Shown here piece after piece: positions 57,503 to 64,000 of a stretch of DNA of 64,000 nucleotides; the first letter of the stretch is position 1, and every line of letters begins with the position of its first letter. This DNA is from Sarcina sp034439435 (GTDB lineage Bacteria > Bacillota > Clostridia > Clostridiales > Clostridiaceae). The notes beneath the pieces were generated by a model that saw nothing but the letters and a program-made list of their open reading frames with translations, had not been told where the DNA came from and ran no database searches. The DNA lies in assembly GCF_034439435.1 (NCBI RefSeq), contig NZ_JAPCKJ010000005.1:206421-270420 (forward strand), in the 5' to 3' direction. The translations under genes and the position numbers were made by a program.

Positions 57503-58588
57503 ATGTATATAAAAAGTTTGCAATTAATTAATTATAGAAATTATGAAAATTTATCAATCAAGCTTTGTCCGAATGTAAATGTCTTTATAGGTGATAATGC
57601 ACAGGGAAAAACTAATGTAATAGAAGCAATATATTATTGTGGATTTGCTAAGTCCCATAGAACTAATAAAGACAGGGAGCTAATAGAGTGGAATAAGGAC
57701 AGAGCTTTTATAAGGTTAGATGTTCATAAAGATAGATTAGATAAAATCATAGATGTGAATATTTTAAAAGATGGAAAAAAAGCTATTAGCATAAATTCAA
57801 TAAAGATAAGTAAAATTGGAGAATTAATTGGAACGTTTAACGTTGTTATGTTCTCTCCAGAAGATTTAAAAATAGTAAAAGAATCTCCTGGAATAAGAAG
57901 AAAATTTCTTGATATGGAACTTAGCCAATTAAATAAAAGGTATTATCATAATTTAGTTCAATACAATAAAGTTTTACATGAAAGAAACTTAGTTCTTAAA
58001 AATAAAAATGTAAATGAGGAAATGTTAGATATATATGATATACAATTGGCACAATATGGAGAGAATATTATTAAGACAAGATTAAAGTATATAGAACAGT
58101 TAAACAAATATTCTAAAGAAATTCACAAAGAAATAACTTCAGGAAAAGAAGAGATTGAATTTAAATATATTTCAACTGTAAAAGATTTAGATAATATTAA
58201 AGATTCTATGATAAAGCTATTAGAACAAAATAGAAAAAAGGATATAGATAAAAGAGCAACATCTATAGGCCCACATAGAGATGATTTTAATATATATTTA
58301 AATAATATAGATGCAAAGATTTATGGTTCACAAGGTCAACAAAGAACTAGTGTATTAACAATAAAATTTGCATCTTTAAAAATAATAAAAGAAATAACAG
58401 GTGAATATCCTGTGTTATTATTAGATGATGTATTGTCAGAATTAGATTTTAATAGAAAAAGATATGTTTTAACATCTATAAAAAACATACAAACAGTAAT
58501 AACATGTACAGGAATAGAGGATTTAACCAGTTATTTAGATGAAAACTCAAAAGTATTCAGAGTTATAAATGGACGTATTCAATGTTAA
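57503..58588 (+). CDS. recF: Recombination mediator RecF
   Basis: A 361-residue ABC-type ATPase of the SMC-like class. Walker A GDNAQGKT is at 30-37, the signature QGQQRTSVL near residue 270 and Walker B VLLLDDVLSELD near residue 300. It loads RecA at gaps with RecO and RecR. Its stop codon overlaps the start region of remB. Confidence 0.95.
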   Translation: MYIKSLQLINYRNYENLSIKLCPNVNVFIGDNAQGKTNVIEAIYYCGFAKSHRTNKDRELIEWNKDRAFIRLDVHKDRLDKIIDVNILKDGKKAISINSIKISKIGELIGTFNVVMFSPEDLKIVKESPGIRRKFLDMELSQLNKRYYHNLVQYNKVLHERNLVLKNKNVNEEMLDIYDIQLAQYGENIIKTRLKYIEQLNKYSKEIHKEITSGKEEIEFKYISTVKDLDNIKDSMIKLLEQNRKKDIDKRATSIGPHRDDFNIYLNNIDAKIYGSQGQQRTSVLTIKFASLKIIKEITGEYPVLLLDDVLSELDFNRKRYVLTSIKNIQTVITCTGIEDLTSYLDENSKVFRVINGRIQC

Positions 58589-58601
58589 AGGAGGAGTATT
58601 T

Positions 58602-58862
58602 GTGTTTTTACACTTAGGAGAGAATGTAGTAGTTCCAGTTAAAGATGTTATAGGAATATTTGATATTCAAACTGCTATGTATAGTTCAGATACTATACAA
58701 TTCTTAAGAATGGCTGAAGAGGATGGATTCGTTGAAAGAATTACAGATGAAAAGCCAAAATCTTTTGTTATAGCTGAGATAGATAAAATGAGTAAAGTAT
58801 ATCTTTCACCTATTTCATCATCTACATTAACAAAGCGTACAGATATTAATTATAATCCTTAA
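58602..58862 (+). CDS. remB: Extracellular matrix regulator RemB family protein (DUF370)
   Basis: An 86-residue DUF370/RemB-type protein starting at GTG 58602 (MFLHLGENVVVPVKDVIGIFD), behind AAAGGAGG. Its place between recF and gyrB is the standard one for remB/yaaB. RemB is linked to biofilm gene control in Bacillus; the role in clostridia is not known. Confidence 0.85.
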   Translation: MFLHLGENVVVPVKDVIGIFDIQTAMYSSDTIQFLRMAEEDGFVERITDEKPKSFVIAEIDKMSKVYLSPISSSTLTKRTDINYNP

Positions 58863-59102
58863 ATTTTTGAATAAAGATAAATTTAAGTTTATTAACTAAA
58901 GATTTATTTATTTTTAAAAAGTTTTTAGAAATATAGGATTGCCACATTATTTGGGAAGGGTTAACCCATATCCTTTAAATTAATAGATCTTAAATAATGT
59001 TTACGTTAAGTGTGAGGATCGAAGGAATTTCAACTAAGTTGTTTGAAATTATTCACGGAAGACCCTATAAAAGTTAAATTGCTGCTATATAGGAGGAGTT
59101 AT
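58863..59102 (+). promoter_or_regulatory. Structured gap/leader before gyrB
   Basis: No gene is seen in 58863-59102. It contains the palindrome GGGTTAACCC (58958-58967) framed by AGGAT/ATCCT, and the inverted repeat AATTTCAA/TTGAAATT further downstream (about 59021-59050). A weak promoter (TTGAAT, 17 bp, TATTAA from 58867) is possible. This may be a regulatory leader for gyrB and gyrA. Confidence 0.35.
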
Positions 59103-61019
59103 ATGTTGGAGCAAAACAATCAAAATTATGATGCTAGTCAGATTCAAGTCTTAGAAGGATTAGAAGCTGTAAGAAAAAGACCAGGAATGTACATTGGTAG
59201 TACTAGTTCTAGAGGTCTTCATCATCTAGTTTACGAAATTGTTGATAACAGTATTGATGAAGCATTAGCAGGATACTGTAAGAATATAAAAGTTTACATA
59301 CACAAGGATAATTCAATTACTGTAGTTGATGACGGAAGAGGTATGCCAGTAGGAATCCATCCAAAGATGGGAAAACCAACTGTAGAAGTTATCATGACAG
59401 TTCTACACGCAGGAGGTAAATTCGGAGGAGGCGGATACAAAGTATCTGGTGGATTACATGGTGTTGGTGCATCTGTAGTTAATGCTCTTTCAGAATTATG
59501 TGAAGTAATTGTAACTAGAGATGGATATGTTTGGAAACAAATATATAAAAGAGGTGCTGTACTTACTGGTTTAGAGAAAATAGGAGAAGCTGAAGGAAGT
59601 GGAACTAAAGTTCACTTTAAACCAGATGTTGAAATATTTGAAGAAACTGAATATGATTTCGAAATTTTATCACAAAGACTTAGAGAGTTAGCATTCTTAA
59701 ATAAAGGAATAAACATAACTCTTATTGATGAAAGAGGAGAGGAAATCAAAGAAGAAGTATATCACTATGAAGGTGGTATAAAATCTTTTGTAAGTTATTT
59801 AAATAGAAACAAAGAGGTTTTACATAAAGAACCAATTTATGTAGAAGGTCTTAAAGATGGTATTTCAGTAGAGGTTTCATTACAATATCATGATGGATTC
59901 AATGAAAATATCTTTACTTTTGCTAATAATATAGATACTGTTGAGGGAGGAACTCACTTAGCAGGATTTAAAACAGCATTAACTAGAGTAATGAATGATT
60001 ACGCTAGAAGATTTGGCCATTTAAAAGATGCAGATAAGAATTTATCAGGAGATGATATCAGAGAAGGTCTAACTGCTGTTATTTCTGTTAAAATATCTGA
60101 ACCTCAATTTGAAGGGCAAACAAAAACAAAATTAGGGAACAGTGAGGTTAGAAGTGCTGTTGATTCAATTTCAGGGGAAGGAATATCTACTTTCTTAGAG
60201 GAAAATCCTGAAGTTGGTAAAGTAATAATAGAAAAAGCTTTATTAGCATCAAGAGCTAGAGAAGCAGCAAGAAGAGCGAGAGAACTTACAAGAAAATCAG
60301 TTCTTGAAAGAAGTTCACTACCGGGTAAACTTGCTGACTGTTCATCAAAAGATCCAAAGGAATGTGAAATCTATATAGTTGAGGGAGACTCAGCGGGTGG
60401 ATCTGCAAAGCAAGGAAGAGATAGAAAATTCCAGGCTATATTACCTTTAAGAGGTAAGATAATGAACGTAGAAAAGCAAAGATTAGATAAAATTTTAGGT
60501 TCAGATACTATAAGATCAGTGGTAACTGCTTTAGGGGCAGGTATAGGACCTGAGTTTGATATAGAGAAAATAAGATATAATAGAATAATAATCATGACAG
60601 ATGCTGACGTTGATGGTGCTCACATAAGAACTCTATTATTAACATTCTTTTATAGATATATGAGAGACTTAGTTGAGCAAGGACACGTTTATATAGCACA
60701 ACCACCACTATATAAAATTTCTAAAGGTAAACAAGAAAGATATGCTTACACAGATTCTGCTGCAGATGAAATAATAGCTGAGTTTGGTGGAAAAGATAGT
60801 AGCGTTAATGTTCAAAGATACAAAGGTCTTGGAGAAATGAACGCAAACCAACTTTGGGAAACTACTATGGATCCAGAATCAAGAGTATTGTTAAGAGCAG
60901 ATATAGAAGATGCTATGGCAGCTGATGAGATATTTACAATTCTTATGGGCGATAAAGTAGAGCCGAGAAGAGAATTTATTCAGAAGAATGCTAAAAAGGT
61001 TAGCAATTTAGATATATAG
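59103..61019 (+). CDS. gyrB: DNA gyrase subunit B
   Basis: A 638-residue GHKL ATPase subunit of gyrase, which introduces negative supercoils together with GyrA. Start at 59103 (MLEQNNQNYDASQIQVLEGL) behind AGGAGGAG; the upstream frame is non-coding. The ATP-binding region has EIVDNSIDEALAGYC and GRGMPVGIHPKMG; the TOPRIM part has IVEGDSAGGSAKQGRDR and PLRGKI, the quinolone-related stretch, which looks wild type; YKGLGEMNANQLWET follows. Confidence 0.97.
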   Translation: MLEQNNQNYDASQIQVLEGLEAVRKRPGMYIGSTSSRGLHHLVYEIVDNSIDEALAGYCKNIKVYIHKDNSITVVDDGRGMPVGIHPKMGKPTVEVIMTVLHAGGKFGGGGYKVSGGLHGVGASVVNALSELCEVIVTRDGYVWKQIYKRGAVLTGLEKIGEAEGSGTKVHFKPDVEIFEETEYDFEILSQRLRELAFLNKGINITLIDERGEEIKEEVYHYEGGIKSFVSYLNRNKEVLHKEPIYVEGLKDGISVEVSLQYHDGFNENIFTFANNIDTVEGGTHLAGFKTALTRVMNDYARRFGHLKDADKNLSGDDIREGLTAVISVKISEPQFEGQTKTKLGNSEVRSAVDSISGEGISTFLEENPEVGKVIIEKALLASRAREAARRARELTRKSVLERSSLPGKLADCSSKDPKECEIYIVEGDSAGGSAKQGRDRKFQAILPLRGKIMNVEKQRLDKILGSDTIRSVVTALGAGIGPEFDIEKIRYNRIIIMTDADVDGAHIRTLLLTFFYRYMRDLVEQGHVYIAQPPLYKISKGKQERYAYTDSAADEIIAEFGGKDSSVNVQRYKGLGEMNANQLWETTMDPESRVLLRADIEDAMAADEIFTILMGDKVEPRREFIQKNAKKVSNLDI

Positions 61020-61040
61020 TACTAATATGAGGTGAAGTAC

Positions 61041-63560
61041 ATGAGCTTTAATGAGGGAAAAGTAATACCCATAGATATAAATAAAGAAATGAAAAAATGC
61101 TACATAGATTATGCTATGAGCGTTATTGTTGGTAGAGCATTACCAGATGTTAGAGATGGTTTAAAACCAGTTCACAGAAGAATTTTATATTCAATGCAAG
61201 AATTAGGACTATATCCTGAGAAAGGATATAGAAAATGTGCCAGAATCGTTGGGGAAGTTTTAGGTAAGTACCATCCACACGGTGATACATCAGTTTATGA
61301 TGCTTTAGTTAGAATGGCACAGGATTTCTCTTTAAGATATATGCTTGTTGATGGACACGGTAACTTCGGTTCTGTTGATGGGGACTCAGCAGCGGCAATG
61401 AGATATACAGAAGCTAAAATGAATAAAATAGCTTCTGAAATGCTTAGAGATATAAATAAAAATACTGTTGATTTTGCACCAAATTTTGATGGTGAGGAAA
61501 AAGAACCAGTTGTATTACCTTCAAGATATCCAAACCTTTTAGTTAATGGTTCATCAGGTATCGCAGTTGGTATGGCTACTAATATCCCACCACACAACTT
61601 AGGTGAAGTTATTGATGGAACTATAGCTCTTATAGACAATCCAGAGTTAACAAGCTTAGAATTAATGACATACATCAAAGGACCAGATTTCCCTACAGCT
61701 GGAATAATAATGGGTAAATCAGGTATAAGAGCAGCTTATGAAACTGGAAAAGGTAGAATAGTAGTAAGAGCTAAGGCTGAAATTGAAGAGGAGAATGGAA
61801 GACATAGAATCATAGTTACTGAACTTCCATACCAAGTTAATAAGGCTAAGCTTATAGAATACATTGCAGATCTTGTTAAGGATAAAAAGATTACTGGAAT
61901 ATCAGATTTAAGAGATGAGTCTGATAGAGAAGGTATGAGAATTGTTATAGAACTTAAGAGAGATGCAAATCCAAGTGTTACCTTAAACATGCTATATAAG
62001 CATACAAAGATGCAAGATACATTTGGTGTTATAATGCTTGCTTTAGTTGATAATGAGCCACAAATTTTAAATTTAAAACAAGTGCTAACTCATTATATAA
62101 ATTTCCAAAAAGATGTTATAACTAGAAGAACTCAATTCGAGCTTAATAAAGCAAAGGAAAGAGCTCACATATTAGAAGGATTAATAATAGCTCTTGATAA
62201 TATTGATGAAGTTATAAGAATAATAAGAGGATCTAAGACTACAGATATAGCTAGAACTACACTTATAGAAAGATTTGGTTTAAGTGAAAAGCAAGCTAAT
62301 GCAATCTTAGAAATGAGACTTAGAAGACTTACTGGTCTTGAAAGAGATAAGATTGAAAATGAGTATAATGAGCTTATGAAGTTAATAGACTACTTAAATG
62401 CAATCTTAGCTAGTGAAGAAAGATTATTAGAAGTTATAAAAGAAGAGCTTCTAGAAATCAAAGCTAAGTACTCAGATGACAGAAGAACTCAAATAGAGAA
62501 ACAAGAAAATGAAATAGATATAGAAGACTTAATACAAGAAGAGGATGTTGTAATAACTCTTACACACACTGGATACATCAAGAGAATTTCTTCAGATGTT
62601 TATTCAGCTCAAAAGAGAGGTGGTAAGGGAATACAAGCAATGACAACAAAAGAGGATGATTTTGTTGAAAATATACTTGTAACATCAACACATGCAAACT
62701 TATTATTCTTCACTAATAGAGGGAAGGTATATAAGATTAAGGCATATGAAGTACCTGATGCAGGAAGAACTGCTAAGGGAACAAATCTTGTAAATATACT
62801 ACCTTTAGAAGCTGATGAAAAAATACAAACAGTTCTTTCAGTTAAGGATGTTCAAGAAGATGGATACTTATTCATGGGAACTAAACTAGGAATAGTTAAG
62901 AAAACTCGATTAGGAGACTTCAAGAACATAAGAAAGAATGGATTAATAGCCTTAAACCTTAGAGAAGGTGATGAACTTCTAAAAGCTAAAATAACATACG
63001 GAGATGCAGATATAATGTTTGTAACTCAAGATGGTAATGCTATAAGATTTAACGAAACAGATGTTAGACCTATGGGTAGAAGTGCATCTGGTGTTAAAGC
63101 TATCAGCTTAAGAGAAGGCGATGTTGCTGTTTGTATGGATATCGCTGTAGAAGGTGAAAAACTGTTAGTTGTAAGTGAAAATGGTTATGGTAAGAGAACT
63201 AACCTAGATGAGTATAAGGTACAAAATAGAGGTGGAGTAGGTCTTATAACATATAAAGTATCAGAAAAGACTGGTAAAGTTGTTGGAGCTACTGTATGTA
63301 AAGAAGATGATGAACTTATGCTTATAAATAACCAAGGGGTAGCTATAAGAATAAATGTAAGTGGAGTTTCAGTTACAAGTAGATCTGCAATGGGTGTTAA
63401 ACTTATGAGAACTCTAGAAGATGAAGCAGTAGTAACTATTGCAAAAATATCTGGGGATAATGGAGAAGAGGAAGAAGAATCAACTTTATTAGACCAACTA
63501 GAAAGCACAAATGAAATTGCAGAAGAAGTAGCTACAGAGGTTAAAGAAGAGGAAAACTAA
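61041..63560 (+). CDS. gyrA: DNA gyrase subunit A
   Basis: An 839-residue breakage-reunion subunit. The catalytic Tyr122 is in AAMRYTEAKM; the quinolone-resistance region reads HPHGDTSVYDALVRMAQ with Thr83 and Asp87, the susceptible-type residues. The C-terminal part is the DNA-wrapping beta-propeller with the GyrA-box QKRGGKG. The C-terminus is acidic (TEVKEEEN). ATG at 61041 follows GAGGTG. It is 21 bp after gyrB. Confidence 0.97.
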   Translation: MSFNEGKVIPIDINKEMKKCYIDYAMSVIVGRALPDVRDGLKPVHRRILYSMQELGLYPEKGYRKCARIVGEVLGKYHPHGDTSVYDALVRMAQDFSLRYMLVDGHGNFGSVDGDSAAAMRYTEAKMNKIASEMLRDINKNTVDFAPNFDGEEKEPVVLPSRYPNLLVNGSSGIAVGMATNIPPHNLGEVIDGTIALIDNPELTSLELMTYIKGPDFPTAGIIMGKSGIRAAYETGKGRIVVRAKAEIEEENGRHRIIVTELPYQVNKAKLIEYIADLVKDKKITGISDLRDESDREGMRIVIELKRDANPSVTLNMLYKHTKMQDTFGVIMLALVDNEPQILNLKQVLTHYINFQKDVITRRTQFELNKAKERAHILEGLIIALDNIDEVIRIIRGSKTTDIARTTLIERFGLSEKQANAILEMRLRRLTGLERDKIENEYNELMKLIDYLNAILASEERLLEVIKEELLEIKAKYSDDRRTQIEKQENEIDIEDLIQEEDVVITLTHTGYIKRISSDVYSAQKRGGKGIQAMTTKEDDFVENILVTSTHANLLFFTNRGKVYKIKAYEVPDAGRTAKGTNLVNILPLEADEKIQTVLSVKDVQEDGYLFMGTKLGIVKKTRLGDFKNIRKNGLIALNLREGDELLKAKITYGDADIMFVTQDGNAIRFNETDVRPMGRSASGVKAISLREGDVAVCMDIAVEGEKLLVVSENGYGKRTNLDEYKVQNRGGVGLITYKVSEKTGKVVGATVCKEDDELMLINNQGVAIRINVSGVSVTSRSAMGVKLMRTLEDEAVVTIAKISGDNGEEEEESTLLDQLESTNEIAEEVATEVKEEEN

Positions 63561-63574
63561 TATAGTTTTAAATT

Positions 63575-63610
63575 AGCTCTGATGTTTTTATAGCATCAGA
63601 GCTTTTTTTT
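63575..63610 (+). terminator. Terminator of gyrB-gyrA
   Basis: AGCTCTGATG (63575-63584) pairs with CATCAGAGCT (63594-63603), followed by eight T. Confidence 0.95.
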
Positions 63611-63967
63611 ATAGAAATTTATATGTTTATTAAATTAAATAATAAAAAATGAGTTGAATTAAAAGAAAAATATAATATTAATAAAATAGAATTTGTTGAA
63701 GATATTTGAGATTAAAGTAAGAAAAATAGGCTATAAGCATAGATAAAAGAGAAATTAAGATATAAACTTTACCTAGTGTATCAATAATTAAATATATGAG
63801 TAAAATAAAGAAAATAAGAGAAAATACAGCTTAATTTATTAAAATGAAGTGAAATAAAAATGTGGATTAGAAGGTATGTGATAAGATATTACTTGTCGCT
63901 GACGAACAGCAACAAACAAAAAACAAAACTTGGGAAACAAGTTAAAAAAGTTTTTTGAAGAAAAATG
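63611..63967. other. AT-rich spacer before the edge promoter
   Basis: No gene, terminator or repeat stands out. The last 60 bp before the promoter are A-rich (UP-element-like), with the small hairpin AACTTG/CAAGTT (63926-63942). Confidence 0.5.
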
Positions 63968-63996
63968 TTGACAAAGTTCGAAAGTGGTGATAAACT
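63968..63996 (+). promoter_or_regulatory. Strong promoter at the window edge, probably for an rRNA operon
   Basis: TTGACA (63968-63973), a 17-bp spacer and TAAACT (63991-63996), preceded by A-rich sequence. rRNA operons commonly follow gyrA near clostridial origins; the transcribed genes lie outside the window. Confidence 0.75.
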
Positions 63997-64000
63997 AAAG

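Noticed and set aside
58863..59102. A known riboswitch in the gyrB leader.
   Set aside because: I found no match to a known riboswitch core; only generic inverted repeats are visible.

Overview
This is a stretch of a very AT-rich, Gram-positive, endospore-forming anaerobe's chromosome that spans its replication origin. The gene content and order (rpmH/dnaA divergence, dnaA-dnaN-yaaA-recF-remB-gyrB-gyrA on one side, rpmH-rnpA-yidD-yidC-jag-mnmE-mnmG-rsmG-noc-parA-parB on the other) are those of Clostridium. The details (reverse rubrerythrin, two-subunit serine dehydratase, clostridial LonC-type protease, GerMN and YyaC sporulation genes) fit Clostridium perfringens best. That species call is from familiarity, not from a database search.

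Layout. 1-10.7 kb: cell-wall and sporulation genes (murA, walJ, a GerMN lipoprotein, a G5/M23 peptidase), an S8 serine peptidase, a dimeric dUTPase, a DnaD/DnaI helicase-loading pair and a ten-gene tRNA operon built from three copies of Glu-Val-Asp followed by Thr. 10.7-19.8 kb: a flavoprotein, two tandem acyl-ACP thioesterases, reverse rubrerythrin with a PerR-like operator, a DUF1858 protein, a Nudix hydrolase, purA and sdaAB-sdaAA. 20-27.4 kb: a sugar locus with agaS and tagatose-bisphosphate aldolase genes, a GntR/UTRA regulator and a mannose-family PTS (IIB-IIC-IID-IIA) with a YajC-like gene. 27.6-39.3 kb: a candidate Fur-controlled small RNA, proC, dnaB, then lonC, rplI, gdpP, a DUF2232 protein, a MazG-like gene, rpsR-ssb-rpsF and mscS, all leftward. 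39.4-43 kb: four rightward genes ending in yyaC. 43-53.4 kb: the leftward origin-proximal segregation, tRNA-modification and membrane-insertion genes with three parS sites. 53.4-64 kb: bipartite oriC around dnaA, then dnaN to gyrA, ending in a very strong promoter that probably drives an rRNA operon just outside the window.

How it works together. DnaA boxes lie on both sides of dnaA; the downstream cluster adjoins an AT-rich stretch with six DnaA-trio triplets, the likely unwinding site. DnaD and DnaI homologues load the DnaB helicase encoded at 29-30 kb, ParABS and Noc handle segregation and division control, and gyrase relieves supercoiling. A second theme is metal and oxidative stress control: a PerR-like dyad inside the reverse rubrerythrin promoter, and an exact 7-1-7 Fur box at the start of a short non-coding transcription unit.

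The most interesting uncharacterised element is that unit, on the minus strand at about 27620-27791. It has a consensus promoter (TTGACA, 17 bp, TATACT), the Fur box at +1, an unstructured A/C-rich body with ACAAACAU repeats, an exposed CUCCU anti-Shine-Dalgarno motif and an intrinsic terminator. It looks like an iron-responsive regulatory RNA.
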